Origin: Shimia sp. R9_2
Lineage (GTDB): Bacteria; Pseudomonadota; Alphaproteobacteria; Rhodobacterales; Rhodobacteraceae
NCBI RefSeq assembly: GCF_017743735.1
Contig: NZ_JAGHRO010000005.1
Span: 62,001 to 126,000, forward strand
Direction of reading: 5' to 3'
Length of the DNA stretch: 64,000 nt
Of the stretch, positions 25,337 to 34,478 are shown piece by piece; position 1 is the stretch's first letter; every line of letters begins with the position of its first letter. Both the position numbers and the translations under genes were made by a program. A model generated the notes under the pieces. That model was not told where the DNA came from. It did not search any database and saw nothing but the letters and a program-made list of their open reading frames with translations.

Positions 25337-26224
25337 ATGACACGCATGACCGCAAAGGATTTTGATCAGGAACTGCTGGATCTCTATGATTTCTATGCCC
25401 ACGGCAAAATCACCAAACGGGAGTTTCTGGACCGGGCGGGGAAATTTGCAGTTGGCACTGTGACCGCGGCGGCGCTGCTGAATATGCTCAGCCCGAATTA
25501 CGCCATGGCGCAGCAGGTGTCTTTCAATGATCCGGACATCCATGCGGATTACGTCATGTATCCCTCCCCAAACGGGACAGGCGATGTGCGCGGCTATCTG
25601 GTGCGCCCGTCTGGCGTGGAGGGACCGTTGCCTGCGGTGCTGGTGATCCATGAGAACCGGGGGCTGAACCCCTATATCGAAGATGTGGCGCGGCGGCTGG
25701 CCAAGGCGGGCTTTATGGCGCTTGCGCCGGATGGGCTGACCTCGGTGGGGGGATATCCGGGCAACGATGCGGATGGGCGCGAATTGCAGCGGACGGTAGA
25801 CCGGGCCGAGTTGATGAATGACTTTTTTGCCGGGTTTGAGCATCTTCTGGGACGCGAGGACAGCACCGGCAAAGTGGGCGCGGTGGGCTTTTGTTATGGC
25901 GGTGGCGTGGTGAGCGCGATTGCGGTGGCCTATCCGGAGCTGGCGGCGGGCGTGCCGTTTTACGGGCGTCAGCCTGCAGCGGAGGATGTAGCAAAAATTC
26001 AGGCTCCGCTGCTTGTTCAGATGGGTGAGCTTGATGAGCGCATCAATGCGGGCTGGCCAGCCTTTGAAGAGGCGCTAAAGGCCAATGACAAGGTTTATGA
26101 GGCCTATATCTATGAAGGGGCAAACCACGGGTTTCACAACGACAGCACGCCCCGATACGACGAAGCTCAGGCAAAATTGGCATGGGAGCGCACGGTGGCG
26201 TGGTTTGAGACTTATCTAAGCTGA
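25337..26224 (+). CDS. Dienelactone hydrolase-family protein, exported
   Basis: A 295-residue alpha/beta hydrolase with the Cys-Asp-His triad of dienelactone hydrolases: C186 in GFCYGGG, the Asp of GELDERIN and the His of [11 protein letters not shown]106 in HENRG is the usual partner of the Cys. The first 60 residues are an extension with a hydrophobic export segment ([24 protein letters not shown]) and [11 protein letters not shown] ahead of it, a Tat-like but not strict RR motif. ATG at 25337 behind GGAGGAATGTTGCG. Substrate unknown; these proteins often act on lactones or esters. Confidence 0.87.
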   Translation: MTRMTAKDFDQELLDLYDFYAHGKITKREFLDRAGKFAVGTVTAAALLNMLSPNYAMAQQVSFNDPDIHADYVMYPSPNGTGDVRGYLVRPSGVEGPLPAVLVIHENRGLNPYIEDVARRLAKAGFMALAPDGLTSVGGYPGNDADGRELQRTVDRAELMNDFFAGFEHLLGREDSTGKVGAVGFCYGGGVVSAIAVAYPELAAGVPFYGRQPAAEDVAKIQAPLLVQMGELDERINAGWPAFEEALKANDKVYEAYIYEGANHGFHNDSTPRYDEAQAKLAWERTVAWFETYLS

Positions 26225-26270
26225 GGCGCAGAGTGGTTTTGATCGGCGGTTTGGGCCGTTCTAAGGATGG

Positions 26271-26312
26271 GCGCATCGACCTGCACAGGATGTAGGTGGC
26301 CGATGCGCTGCG
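26271..26312 (+). terminator. Long hairpin, probable terminator
   Basis: GCGCATCG (26271-26278) pairs with CGATGCGC (26301-26308), with inner pairing ACCTGCA/TGTAGGT, followed by TGCGTTTTCTT. It lies after the dienelactone hydrolase gene and just before the end of queF on the other strand. Confidence 0.55.
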
Positions 26313-26317
26313 TTTTC

Positions 26318-26782
26318 TTAGCCGCGGCCGCGGTAGGGCGGCACGCCCTGATCGGGGATCCAGACACCTTCGGGCATGGCGCCGGTCTGCCAGAACACAT
26401 CAATTGGAATGCCGCCGCGTGGATACCAGTAGCCGCCGATGCGCAGCCATTGGGGCTCCAGAAAATCGGCCAGACGGCGGGCGATGGAGACGGTGCAATC
26501 CTCGTGAAACGCGCCGTGGTTGCGGAAGGATCCCAGGAAAAGCTTCAGGGATTTGCTTTCCACCAGCCATTTGCCGGGCACATAGTCGATCACCAGATGG
26601 GCAAAGTCGGGCTGGCCGGTCATCGGGCAGAGGGAGGTGAATTCCGGCGCGGTGAAGCGCACGTTATAGGCCACATCGGCCTGCGGATTTTCCACCCGCT
26701 CCAGCTCGGCTTCTTCTGGGCTGGTGGGCATGACGGTGGCACCGCCGAGTTGTTTCAGATTGCTGTAGATGTCTTCGCTCAT
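26318..26782 (-). CDS. queF: NADPH-dependent 7-cyano-7-deazaguanine reductase
   Basis: Reduces the nitrile preQ0 to the amine preQ1, the base inserted into tRNA on the way to queuosine. The 154-residue short form has the nucleophile C52 and acid D59 in [12 protein letters not shown], the VESKSLKLF motif and [11 protein letters not shown] at 26782; the open extension upstream is not conserved in character. Last gene of queC-queD-queE-queF, 40 bases after queE. Confidence 0.96.
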   Translation of the reverse strand: MSEDIYSNLKQLGGATVMPTSPEEAELERVENPQADVAYNVRFTAPEFTSLCPMTGQPDFAHLVIDYVPGKWLVESKSLKLFLGSFRNHGAFHEDCTVSIARRLADFLEPQWLRIGGYWYPRGGIPIDVFWQTGAMPEGVWIPDQGVPPYRGRG

Positions 26783-26822
26783 CTTTGTTCTCCAACTATG
26801 GGCCATGGCCCGAAGGACGTTT

Positions 26823-27530
26823 TTACACGCCGCGTTTGTTGCCCCAGACCAGCACGTGCAGCTGTGGCAGCACGCGCGGGGCGAACCAGCTGGCGGCGAC
26901 AACCTTGTCGATCAGCCATTCCAGCCGGGAGGTGGTTTCGGTCAGATCCACAGGTTTCTCCGGATCAACCATCGGGTTGCCGGGCTGCAGATAGAGCGGC
27001 AGATCGGGGAAGCGGGCATGGGCCTTTTGTGCCCAGAGGAAATCCTCGTCATCAAAGATCACGATCTTGATTGCCACATCCGCTGTGGTGCCCGCCGCAT
27101 AGAGGCACTGTTCAAAAGCGTCCCAATCCACAGTTTCGCCGCTGGAGGGCGGCTTGGGGCTGAGCACCAGCGTGTCCAGTTCCGCAAACCAAGGCTTGGC
27201 GATGGAACCCTGTGTTTCGCAGGCAAAGCGGTAGCCTTGGGATTTGCCAAGCGCGATCAGCGGGGCGAAGTCATGGATGGCAGGGTTACCTCCAGACAGG
27301 GACACCGTGAGGGGGCGGTTGCCGGAAAGGCGTTTGATGTCCTCCATGACCGCCTCGGCGCTCATGGGTTTCCAGTCATGGCGGTTGGCACTGTTGACCG
27401 CATGCAGGCTGTCACACCAGCTGCAGCGATAATCGCAGCCGCCGGTACGTACAAAGACCGTGGGCTCGCCAATCAGCGCGCCTTCGCCCTGAATGGTGGG
27501 GCCAAAAATCTCAACAACACGCAGGGTCAT
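26823..27530 (-). CDS. queE: 7-carboxy-7-deazaguanine synthase (radical SAM)
   Basis: Radical SAM enzyme that contracts 6-carboxytetrahydropterin to 7-carboxy-7-deazaguanine. The cluster cysteines are C32, C36 and C39 in [21 protein letters not shown] is the SAM-binding glycine-rich motif; the N-terminal [21 protein letters not shown] is diagnostic for QueE. 235 residues. ATG at 27530 overlaps the stop of queD by four bases, so the two are coupled. Confidence 0.96.
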   Translation of the reverse strand: MTLRVVEIFGPTIQGEGALIGEPTVFVRTGGCDYRCSWCDSLHAVNSANRHDWKPMSAEAVMEDIKRLSGNRPLTVSLSGGNPAIHDFAPLIALGKSQGYRFACETQGSIAKPWFAELDTLVLSPKPPSSGETVDWDAFEQCLYAAGTTADVAIKIVIFDDEDFLWAQKAHARFPDLPLYLQPGNPMVDPEKPVDLTETTSRLEWLIDKVVAASWFAPRVLPQLHVLVWGNKRGV

Positions 27531-27880
27531 GGGCGGTACTCGGCCCAGGTTTTGGGGGTTTCGGAGACTTTCACCATGGTGACCTCGTCCCAGCGGGCCT
27601 TGCACCAGTCATAGAAATGCTTGGCGAGGTTTTCCGCCGTGGAGGGCACGTTGAGCAGGTCGTTGAGGTGGCGGTGATCGAAGTGGTCGTCGATGTAGGA
27701 TTTGAGCGGCTTGAGCTCGTGGTAATCCCGCACAAAGCCGTCTGCGTTCAGCTCGGCGGCGGCGAGTTCTACCACAACGATGTAGTTGTGCCCATGCAGG
27801 CGCGCGCATTGGTGATCGTCGGGCAGATGGGCCAGTTGATGGGAGGCGGAGAAGTGAAACTCCTTGGAGATGCGAAACAT
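27527..27880 (-). CDS. queD: 6-carboxytetrahydropterin synthase
   Basis: Makes 6-carboxy-5,6,7,8-tetrahydropterin from dihydroneopterin triphosphate. The 117-residue protein has zinc ligands H14 (SASHQL), H29 and H31 (LHGHNY) and the catalytic C25. It overlaps queC by one base (TGATG arrangement) and queE by four. Pterin-synthase homologues share the fold, but the operon settles the assignment. Confidence 0.95.
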   Translation of the reverse strand: MFRISKEFHFSASHQLAHLPDDHQCARLHGHNYIVVVELAAAELNADGFVRDYHELKPLKSYIDDHFDHRHLNDLLNVPSTAENLAKHFYDWCKARWDEVTMVKVSETPKTWAEYRP

Positions 27881-28584
27881 CAGCTTGCCTCCCGCTCGGC
27901 CACGGCGGTGCGCCAGAAATCCGGATCCTCATAGGGGGTGGGATCGGGGACGCCTGCGAGGTCAAAGGCCTCGCGCCGCTCCACGCAGGTGCCACAGCGG
28001 CCACAGTGCTGTGCGCCGCCTTTGTAGCAAGACCATGTCAGCGCGAAAGGCGTGTTGGCGGCGGCCCCATCGGTGACGATGTCGGCTTTGCTGCGGTGCA
28101 CAAACGGGGTGTGCAGGCGCACGTCGGCATAGCCCTCCAGCGCGGCCTGTTGCATGGCGTCAAAGGCCTCGGTGAAGCCGGGACGGCAATCGGGATAGAT
28201 GAAGTGATCCCCACCGTGGACAGCGGTGGCCACGCGGCTGTCGCCATTGGCCGCAGCGATGCCATAGGCGATGGTCAGCATGATGGCGTTGCGGTTGGGC
28301 ACCACGGTGATGCGCATGGTTTCTTCGGCATAATGCCCATCGGGCACATCCACATCCGCTTCGGTCAGGGCGGAGCCGGTGAGGGCGGCGCCAACCGCGC
28401 GCAGGTCGATGATGTGATGGGGCACCCCAAGGCGCTCTGCGCAGGCCGCAGCGGAATCGAGCTCTTTGCGGTGGCGTTGGCCGTAATCAAAGGAGACCAG
28501 TCGGGAGAGATTGCCTTCGGCAGCCACGATGTGAGCCAAAGACACGGAGTCCAGTCCGCCGGAGCAGACAACAGTTGTTTTCAT
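27880..28584 (-). CDS. queC: 7-cyano-7-deazaguanine synthase
   Basis: ATP-dependent conversion of 7-carboxy-7-deazaguanine to preQ0. PP-loop motif SGGLDS at residues 8-13; zinc cysteines in SCYKGGAQHCGRCGTC; 234 residues. ATG at 28584 behind AAGGGTTACAAAA; the frame stays open far upstream through the rpmE terminator, which is not coding. First gene of the que operon. I see no preQ1 riboswitch in the 120 bases before it. Confidence 0.95.
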   Translation of the reverse strand: MKTTVVCSGGLDSVSLAHIVAAEGNLSRLVSFDYGQRHRKELDSAAACAERLGVPHHIIDLRAVGAALTGSALTEADVDVPDGHYAEETMRITVVPNRNAIMLTIAYGIAAANGDSRVATAVHGGDHFIYPDCRPGFTEAFDAMQQAALEGYADVRLHTPFVHRSKADIVTDGAAANTPFALTWSCYKGGAQHCGRCGTCVERREAFDLAGVPDPTPYEDPDFWRTAVAEREAS

Positions 28585-28708
28585 TTTTGTAACCCTTGTT
28601 TTGATGTACCGGGTAGGCTGCGACCGGTGCGCGCGGCTTTTAGAGCGGCGTGCGGGCAAAGGCAAGAGCGCGATCTTCACAGCTCTGTGGGAGCGGAGAT
28701 CTGCCCAA

Positions 28709-28742
28709 CAAAAAACGCCGCCCCGAGGGAGGCGGCGTTTTC
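28709..28742 (-). terminator. Terminator of the rplS-rpmE unit
   Basis: On the minus strand AAAACGCCGCC pairs with GGCGGCGTTTT (loop about six to eight bases) and ends in six T. It starts about 20 bases after rpmE. Confidence 0.9.
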
Positions 28743-28762
28743 TGAAACGTTGGTTGTTAAGC

Positions 28763-28984
28763 TTAGAAGCCCAGACCTTCGTATTTCTTTTTGAATTTGG
28801 ACACGCGGCCACCGGCATCCATAAGACGGGTGGAGCCACCGTTCCATGCCGGGTGCACGGATGGGTCTACGTCCAGCGCCATGGTGTCGCCTTCTTTGCC
28901 CCAGGTGGAACGCATCTTGATGATGGTGCCGTCGGTCATTTTCACGTCGATGAAGTGGTAATCGGGATGGGTATCTTTTTTCAT
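28763..28984 (-). CDS. rpmE: 50S ribosomal protein L31
   Basis: Ribosomal protein L31, 73 residues, of the alphaproteobacterial form without the CxxC zinc cysteines ([44 protein letters not shown]). ATG at 28984 behind AAGGAGTGGTCTC. It follows rplS by 11 bases and shares its terminator. Confidence 0.97.
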   Translation of the reverse strand: MKKDTHPDYHFIDVKMTDGTIIKMRSTWGKEGDTMALDVDPSVHPAWNGGSTRLMDAGGRVSKFKKKYEGLGF

Positions 28985-28995
28985 GAGACCACTCC

Positions 28996-29370
28996 TTACG
29001 CTTTTTTGGGCTTGTAGTTGGTGTCTTCTGCGATACGTGCGGATTTACCACGACGTGCGCGCAGGTAGTACAGTTTGGCGCGACGTACACGACCACGACG
29101 CACAACGGTGATGCTGTCGATGTTGGTGGAGTACAGTGGGAACACACGTTCCACGCCTTCGCCAAAGGAAATCTTGCGAACGGTGAACGAGCCAGCGATG
29201 CCGGAGCCGTTTTTGCGGCTGATGCAGACGCCTTCGTAGTTCTGCACACGGGTGCGCGAACCTTCGGTCACTTTAAAGCCAACACGGATGGTGTCACCGG
29301 CTTTGAAATCGGGGATCTCTTTCCCCAGCGCAGCAATCTGCTCCGCTTCGAGCTGTGCGATCAGATCCAT
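28996..29370 (-). CDS. rplS: 50S ribosomal protein L19
   Basis: Ribosomal protein L19 at the 30S-50S interface, 124 residues: [79 protein letters not shown] at 29370 behind AGGAGATGATCCA; an upstream ORF extension covers the leader and is not coding. In many bacteria rplS directly follows trmD; here about 3 kb with yegP-like and two plus-strand genes lies between. Confidence 0.97.
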   Translation of the reverse strand: MDLIAQLEAEQIAALGKEIPDFKAGDTIRVGFKVTEGSRTRVQNYEGVCISRKNGSGIAGSFTVRKISFGEGVERVFPLYSTNIDSITVVRRGRVRRAKLYYLRARRGKSARIAEDTNYKPKKA

Positions 29371-29408
29371 TGGATCATCTCCTATAATGCTTGTGGTTAT
29401 ATCCACAA
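29371..29408 (-). promoter_or_regulatory. rplS leader with hairpin and CATTATAGGAGAT
   Basis: On the minus strand TTGTGG-ATATAA-CCACAA (29391-29408) forms a six-pair stem. It is followed after one base by CATTATAGGAGAT, which contains the ribosome site. The rpsP leader has the same two parts in the same order. Confidence 0.5.
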
Positions 29409-29783
29409 AGGTTTGATGCACCTCAGAACTCTTGGTCTTCTTCCGGGTCCGCCACTTGCACAGCGCCCGCCAGAGGGTCAGGTCGTCTTTTCTTGTCTTT
29501 TGCGCCGCGCCTGTAGCCTAAGCCGAAGAAAGCAGAGGGTTGCACAATGCACAGCACGCCCAAACGACTCGGGTAAGAGCCGTGGACGGGCGGTTCTTAG
29601 GGGAAATCGGGCTTTGGCGCAAGGGTGGATTGCGCATCCACATCACGCGCAATGGCGCAGCTGCGCGGCGTATCTGGCGAAGAGCTGCCGGTTGCGTGCC
29701 ACGCGCCGCTTGTGCCTTGTGCGGAGCCTGTGCGCAACGCTTAACTGCTTACACAAAAGGCGTTGAGGCGTGGGCGGTTTTAG
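29409..29783. other. Intergenic stretch between rplS and GH25 genes
   Basis: About 375 bases without a supported gene. A plus-strand frame from 29540 that overlaps the GH25 start has poor codon character and no ribosome site. The stretch should hold the divergent promoters of rplS and the GH25 gene; I see no clear sigma-70 match, tRNA or sRNA signature. Confidence 0.5.
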
Positions 29784-30602
29784 ATGATGCGTTGGGTGAG
29801 TGTGCTGATTTTGGCAGGGGTTTTGCTGGGCTGCGCACCTGCGGCCTATGAGACCCCGGCACCCATCAATGACGCCGCTGCCGCCGAGGCCGCGCGGGTC
29901 GCCGCAGAGGTGGCGCGGCTGAGGACCTATCCCACCTTTGGAGATGCCGATCCGGTGGAGTGGGACCGTCGCCCGCCTGAGCGCCATCCGGTACATGGCA
30001 TTGATGTGTCGCGCTGGCAGCAAACCGTGGATTGGCGCGCGGCGCGTCGGGCAGGGGTGAGCTTTGCCTTTATCAAAGCCACAGAGGGCGGTGATCTGGC
30101 AGACCCCATGTTTGATACCCATCGCAGGGGCGCGCAGGCCGCAGGCGTGCCCTGGGGCGCCTATCACTACTATTATTTCTGTCGCTCAGCGGAAAGTCAG
30201 GCGCGCTGGTTCATCCGCAATGTGCCGCGCGGCGCGCCGTTGCCGCATGTGCTGGATATGGAATGGACGCCGCATTCCAAGACCTGCCGTCTGCGCCCGG
30301 ATGGGCGGGCCGTGAGGCGTGAAGCGCGCAAGTTCCTTGCAATGCTTGAGGCGCATTATGGGCGGCGGCCGATTGTCTACACCACGGTGGATTTCTACCG
30401 CGATACCGGGATTGGCAGGCTGGATGGAACGGAGTTCTGGCTGCGCTCGGTCGCGGATCATCCGCAAAAGACCTATCCTGGCGCGCGCTGGGTGTTCTGG
30501 CAATATAGCGGTACGGGGCTGGTGCCGGGGATCGCGGGCGAAGTGGACTTGAACGTGTTTCGGGGCAGTCCAGAAGCCTGGGTGCGCTGGCGGGGCCTTT
30601 GA
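29784..30602 (+). CDS. GH25-family lysozyme-like lipoprotein
   Basis: A 272-residue lipoprotein with an LGC lipobox (C17) followed by a 40-residue Ala-rich linker and a glycoside hydrolase 25 domain. Catalytic-type acids lie in HGIDVSRWQ and VLDMEWT; FIKATEGGD, GAYHYYYF and WVFWQYSG are family hallmarks. Predicted to cut the glycan of peptidoglycan from the membrane surface facing the periplasm. ATG at 29784 (followed by a second ATG). The next gene, a periplasmic Sel1/peptidoglycan-binding protein, follows by 115 bases. Confidence 0.88.
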   Translation: MMRWVSVLILAGVLLGCAPAAYETPAPINDAAAAEAARVAAEVARLRTYPTFGDADPVEWDRRPPERHPVHGIDVSRWQQTVDWRAARRAGVSFAFIKATEGGDLADPMFDTHRRGAQAAGVPWGAYHYYYFCRSAESQARWFIRNVPRGAPLPHVLDMEWTPHSKTCRLRPDGRAVRREARKFLAMLEAHYGRRPIVYTTVDFYRDTGIGRLDGTEFWLRSVADHPQKTYPGARWVFWQYSGTGLVPGIAGEVDLNVFRGSPEAWVRWRGL

Positions 30603-30717
30603 ACACGGCATCCGGATGGAAGGCTGCACCAAAGCGGGGAGCACTATCCTTTTGCGCGTGCCCGGCAATGGCGGTTCTGCTGTTTCCTGTGGGTATCCCA
30701 ACTCTCAGGAGGCAACG

Positions 30718-31812
30718 ATGACCCGACGACAACTGTTTGCACTCTCTTTTGCAGCACTGACCGCGACCCCTTTGGCCGACACATCGGTGTTTGCGATGCA
30801 GGCCCTCACCGAGAAGGAGCGTTACGCCAAAGCGGAGGCGCTGCGGTTTGGCATCGAGATGCCACAAGACACCGCTGCGGCGTTTCAGGAGATGCAGGCG
30901 CTTGCCAAAGACGGCAATGCGCGGGCACAGGCGCGGTTGGCCTACTATCACCTGAAAGGGATTGGCACGTCGGTTGATCCGGATGCGGCGGCGCTGTGGT
31001 ATCAGGCCGCGATAGAGGCGGGCCGCGATAATGTGCGCACGAGCTATGCCAAGCTCTTGATGTCCCAAGGCCAGACCGCGGAGGCCCTGACGCAGCTGAA
31101 TGTGGCCTCAGAGGCCGGCATTGAGAAGGCGCAGGCGTTGCGGGCAGAGTATCATTATCTGGGAAGGTTTGCCGAAGCCTCTGACAAGCCCTTTGGGCGC
31201 GCCGAGTTGACCCGTTTTGCCCAAGCCGGGGACGTGGCCTCGATGAAAGTTGTGTTGAGCGCGATGCAGCAGGGGGCGGAATTTGATGTCGACCCAGACG
31301 TGTTGACGGCTCAGATGCTGGATGTTGCGCGACAGGATAGCGGCAAGGCCGGAGGAAAGGCCGCCGAAGCGTTGTTGCGCCTATGGCGCGGACAGGATGA
31401 TGCGCAGACTTTGGCGCTGCGGGCGGAGCTGGTGGCACATGCGGCCCTGCGTGGACGTGCGCGGGCAGAGGAAGGCTTGTTGCTGGCTTATGACACCCAT
31501 GATGCGCGCGCCTTCCGACCCTTGGCGCAGCAGATCGTTTCAGAGGCATCTGATGCGGACTATGAGCGGGCGCTCTATGTGGTGTCGCGGCTCGACAAAA
31601 ACGCCTTTGTGCATGTTTTGCAGGAAGAGCTGCGGACACGGGGCTATCGGGTGGGGCCGACCACCGGGATTTTTAACACACGCACCATGCGGGCGGTTGT
31701 GTGGTTTTGCCAAGACACCGGCATTCAGGCGGAGTGTCGTCTTGGTCCACTGCGCGCGAAAGTCATCAAGGCCATTGCTGGGGAGCTGGCCAAGATGACC
31801 CCAAGCGCGTAG
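30718..31812 (+). CDS. Periplasmic Sel1-repeat and peptidoglycan-binding protein
   Basis: A 364-residue exported protein: signal peptide (MTRRQLFALSFAALTATPLADTSVFAMQ), Sel1/TPR-like helical repeats (for example ARAQARLAYYHLKGIGTSVDPDAAALWYQAAIEAG), and a C-terminal peptidoglycan-binding-like module (LQEELRTRGYRVGPTTGIFNTRTMRAVVWFCQDTG). ATG at 30718 is strongly set by AGGAGGCAACG just before it. Together with the GH25 gene upstream it suggests a cell-wall-remodelling pair, possibly scaffold plus hydrolase; this is inference. Confidence 0.8.
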   Translation: MTRRQLFALSFAALTATPLADTSVFAMQALTEKERYAKAEALRFGIEMPQDTAAAFQEMQALAKDGNARAQARLAYYHLKGIGTSVDPDAAALWYQAAIEAGRDNVRTSYAKLLMSQGQTAEALTQLNVASEAGIEKAQALRAEYHYLGRFAEASDKPFGRAELTRFAQAGDVASMKVVLSAMQQGAEFDVDPDVLTAQMLDVARQDSGKAGGKAAEALLRLWRGQDDAQTLALRAELVAHAALRGRARAEEGLLLAYDTHDARAFRPLAQQIVSEASDADYERALYVVSRLDKNAFVHVLQEELRTRGYRVGPTTGIFNTRTMRAVVWFCQDTGIQAECRLGPLRAKVIKAIAGELAKMTPSA

Positions 31813-31836
31813 CTCCCTGAACTCTCCCAGGGAGGG

Positions 31837-31873
31837 TGCGGTCTGTGTTGTGGGATGCGCAGACCGCATTTTT
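31837..31873 (+). terminator. Terminator of the Sel1-repeat gene
   Basis: TGCGGTCTG (31837-31845) pairs with CAGACCGCA (31860-31868) and is followed by TTTTTG on the plus strand. Confidence 0.8.
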
Positions 31874-31890
31874 GATTGTTTGTTGGGGTC

Positions 31891-32223
31891 TTACTCGACT
31901 TCAACAACCGCGGCGTCGGGGGCGTTTTTCTTAACGCTCTCGATGCCGTTGTCGCGGCCTGAGGCGCTGGTGTAGCTTTGAGAGGTGCCGATGACCTGGC
32001 CGTTGCTGGCTTTGAGGTTGAACATATGCTTGCCGGCGCTGGTTTCTTTGCGCTCGTAGCGGTCATCGTCGGACGCATTTTTCTTCACGCTTTCGATGCC
32101 GTTTTCGGCGCTGGCTTTCTGTTTGTAGCCTTCAGAAGCGAGGATGTTTTCGCCGTTGCCAGCTTTCAGGCGGAAGCGAAATTCTCCGGCTTTGTCGGTG
32201 TAAAGCTCAAATTTGGCGGCCAT
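31891..32223 (-). CDS. YegP-family (DUF1508) protein, two repeats
   Basis: A 110-residue protein with two tandem DUF1508 units: FRFRLKAGNGENILASEGYKQKASAENGIESVKKN and MFNLKASNGQVIGTSQSYTSASGRDNGIESVKKN. Same length and layout as E. coli YegP. ATG at 32223 chosen, with AGGG nine bases before it; an ATG two codons upstream (32229) is the alternative. Function is not established. It lies between the Sel1-repeat gene and trmD. Confidence 0.88.
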   Translation of the reverse strand: MAAKFELYTDKAGEFRFRLKAGNGENILASEGYKQKASAENGIESVKKNASDDDRYERKETSAGKHMFNLKASNGQVIGTSQSYTSASGRDNGIESVKKNAPDAAVVEVE

Positions 32224-32320
32224 GTGCATGATCCCTATATGAAATTTCTATGCCGGGAGGAAAACATGGCGCGCGTCGGTGCGCAAGGACTTGGTGCCCT
32301 TACGCGGGCGATGCGCAGGT

Positions 32321-33133
32321 TTACTGACCTTTTTTCTTTTGCGCCTCATAGGAAGACCACATGTCCGGGCGCCGCTCCTGAGTGATCTGTTCTGCCATGT
32401 CGCGGCGCCACTTTTCGATGTTGCCGTGGTGGCCGGACATCAGCACATCCGGGATCGGGCGGCCCAACCACTCCGCCGGGCGGGTGTATTGCGGGTGCTC
32501 CAGAAGGCCGTTGGAGTGGCTTTCTTCCTCAATGCTGTCGGCGTTGCCCAGCACGGAGGGCAGAAGGCGCACGGTGGCGTCGATCATCGCCTGCGCGGCG
32601 ATCTCACCGCCGGTCAGAACAAAATCGCCAAGGCTGACTTCCATGATGTTGTAGTGATCCAGAACCCGCTGATCCACGCCTTCAAACCGGCCGCAGAGCA
32701 TGGTGACGCCATCGGCCTCAGACCATGCGCGCGCCATGCGTTGATCAAAACGACGGCCGCGCGGAGAGAGATAGACCAGCGGCCAGTTGCCACGCGCACC
32801 GCGCATGGTGTGCTCGATCGCGTTGCCGAGCACATCGGGGCGCAGCACCATGCCCGCGCCGCCGCCTGCGGGGGTGTCATCCACATTACGGTGTTTGGTC
32901 AGGCCAAAATCGCGCAGATTGGTGGTTTCCAGCTGCCATTTGCCATCTTTGAGCGCTTTACCGGTCAGGCTTTCGCCCAGAACGCCGGGAAAGGCATCGG
33001 GAAAGAGCGTGATGATACGCGCGGTCCAGACCCCGGCGAGACGGGGATTGTGGGTGATCAGCTCGCGCGGTTTGAGCGAGGCGGAGATCGACAGGCGGCC
33101 GTGGGATTTCGGCTTTTTGGTGGTGTCGCTCAT
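32321..33133 (-). CDS. trmD: tRNA (guanine-37-N1)-methyltransferase
   Basis: Methylates G37 next to the anticodon, preventing frameshifts. The SPOUT knot signatures are present: PAGGGAGMVLRPDVL, CGRFEGVDQRVLDH and EVSLGDFVLTGGE, and C-terminal PEYTRP-like sequence (EHPQYTRPAEWLG). At 270 residues it has about 30 extra N-terminal residues ([15 protein letters not shown]...), common in this group. The ATG at 33133 overlaps the rimM stop by one base. Confidence 0.96.
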   Translation of the reverse strand: MSDTTKKPKSHGRLSISASLKPRELITHNPRLAGVWTARIITLFPDAFPGVLGESLTGKALKDGKWQLETTNLRDFGLTKHRNVDDTPAGGGAGMVLRPDVLGNAIEHTMRGARGNWPLVYLSPRGRRFDQRMARAWSEADGVTMLCGRFEGVDQRVLDHYNIMEVSLGDFVLTGGEIAAQAMIDATVRLLPSVLGNADSIEEESHSNGLLEHPQYTRPAEWLGRPIPDVLMSGHHGNIEKWRRDMAEQITQERRPDMWSSYEAQKKKGQ

Positions 33134-33651
33134 CAGTCAAACAGCCCCTCGGGCGGGTCGGCAATGATGCGGCCGGAAGCGATGTCGACGGTGGGGACCG
33201 CCGCCAAGGTGAAGGGCAGGAGCACGGTTTCCGCGCTGCCTGGGCGGAGCACTTCCAGCAGGTCGGTTGAGCCGTGGTTGACCACGGTTTTCACCGTGCC
33301 AAGTGCTGCGCCGCCGGTGTCGCGCACCTCAAGCCCGACCAGATCGGTGTAGTAATATTCATCATCATCGGTTTCCGGCAGCCGGTCGCGCGGAACAAAG
33401 AGTTTCACGCCTTTGAGCGCATCGGCCTGTTCCTTGGTGGCAATGCCCGAAAGCCGCGCCGCAAGGCCGTTTTTGATGGCGCGGGTGATGGTGACGGTGA
33501 ATTCGAAGGCACCGTCTTCGGTCAGAAGCGGGGCATAATCGGCGATGGCGTCTGCTTCGGCGGTGAAGCTTTTGAGGCGGACTTCGCCGCGGACGCCGTA
33601 AGCGCCGCCAATGGCGCCAACGCAGATGAGATCAGAAGGGGTGTCGCTCAT
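33133..33651 (-). CDS. rimM: 16S rRNA processing protein RimM
   Basis: Assists assembly of the 30S head and binds S19. The 172-residue protein has the N-terminal barrel ([22 protein letters not shown]) and the PRC-barrel C domain ([37 protein letters not shown]). ATG at 33651; the frame upstream to 33795 crosses a repeat and is not coding. Coupled to trmD by a one-base overlap. Confidence 0.96.
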   Translation of the reverse strand: MSDTPSDLICVGAIGGAYGVRGEVRLKSFTAEADAIADYAPLLTEDGAFEFTVTITRAIKNGLAARLSGIATKEQADALKGVKLFVPRDRLPETDDDEYYYTDLVGLEVRDTGGAALGTVKTVVNHGSTDLLEVLRPGSAETVLLPFTLAAVPTVDIASGRIIADPPEGLFD

Positions 33652-33738
33652 GGCGGGGCCTTTGTTTTGCTTGGCGCTTGTTTTCCATGATTGTGGCGCG
33701 GGACGCAAGGGAGGGAGGTGTTTGTGGTGGCGCGCTGG

Positions 33739-33802
33739 GAGGGCTCTGCCCTCGTCACAACAGAGTTGTGACTTCACCCGGGATATTTTTGGCAAGAGGA
33801 AG
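33739..33802 (+). repeat. Dispersed composite hairpin element, copy D
   Basis: GAGGGC-TCT-GCCCTC (33739-33753), then GTCACAA-CAGAG-TTGTGAC (33754-33772), then the tail CACCCGGGATATTTTTGGCA with AGAGGAAG (33775-33802). It lies between the rimM start and the bluB stop, plus orientation although both neighbours are on the minus strand. Confidence 0.75.
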
Positions 33803-33831
33803 GCCCGTGGCGCGGGCTGTCTTTGGAGCGT

Positions 33832-34461
33832 TTAGCACGATTGAATCGAGAGCGATGCGTCGCGGTCTTCCCAGCCGGCTTTGGCAAGCTCGGGGGTGTC
33901 AGACAGCTCTTCGGGCCAGCCGACGCAGAGATAGGCGACCAGCGACCAGTCTGCCGGTGCGTTGAGGTCGTGGTTGAGCTGCTCGGGATCAAGGATAGAG
34001 ACCCAGCCGACGCCAAGCCCGTAGGTGCGGGCGGTGAGCCAGAATTGCGTGATGGCCCCCACCACGGAGTAGCGGCGCATTTCAGGCATTGTGGCGGCGC
34101 CAAGACCCGCGCCTTTGGCGGTGGCATCGTCACAATAGATGGCAAGCTGCACGGGGGCGTCTTTCATGCCCGAAAGCTTCAGCCCAGCATAGAGCGCGGC
34201 GCGGTCGCCGTCATAACCCGCCAGAGCGGTGGCATTGGCAGCTTCGAAATTCTTGAGGGCGGCGGTGCGGGCTTCATCGCTTTCAATGCGCAGCACACGC
34301 CAAGGCTCCGAAAGGCCCACGGAGGGCGCGAGGAGAAAGGTGTCGAGGCACGCCTGAAGCAGCGCCTCGTCCACCGGATCGGTGCGGAAGCGGCGCACAT
34401 CGCGCCGCCACTGCATGAGCCGTGTCAGATCGTCCCGGAAATCTGAGGTAAATTCGGTCAT
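33832..34461 (-). CDS. bluB: 5,6-dimethylbenzimidazole synthase, BluB-type
   Basis: Oxygen-dependent flavodestructase that turns FMN into the lower ligand of vitamin B12. The 209-residue nitroreductase-fold protein has the BluB pattern: RRDVRRF, LLAPSVGLSEPWRVLRI, ATMPEMRRYSVVGAITQFWLTARTYGLGVGWVSIL. Most nitroreductases lack the MPEMRRYS region. ATG at 34461. It is placed between rpsP and rimM, an insertion into the usual rpsP-rimM-trmD order. Confidence 0.85.
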   Translation of the reverse strand: MTEFTSDFRDDLTRLMQWRRDVRRFRTDPVDEALLQACLDTFLLAPSVGLSEPWRVLRIESDEARTAALKNFEAANATALAGYDGDRAALYAGLKLSGMKDAPVQLAIYCDDATAKGAGLGAATMPEMRRYSVVGAITQFWLTARTYGLGVGWVSILDPEQLNHDLNAPADWSLVAYLCVGWPEELSDTPELAKAGWEDRDASLSIQSC

Positions 34462-34478
34462 TCCGGGGCCGGTCCGTC

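Noticed and set aside
28585-28700. Possible preQ1 riboswitch before queC
   Set aside because: No match to the preQ1-I or preQ1-II core that I can see on the minus strand; most of the stretch is G/C rich sequence after rpmE.
29540-29851. 103-residue plus-strand frame upstream of the GH25 gene
   Set aside because: Cys/Arg/Ala-rich without domain or ribosome site, and it overlaps the lipoprotein signal of the GH25 gene in another frame.
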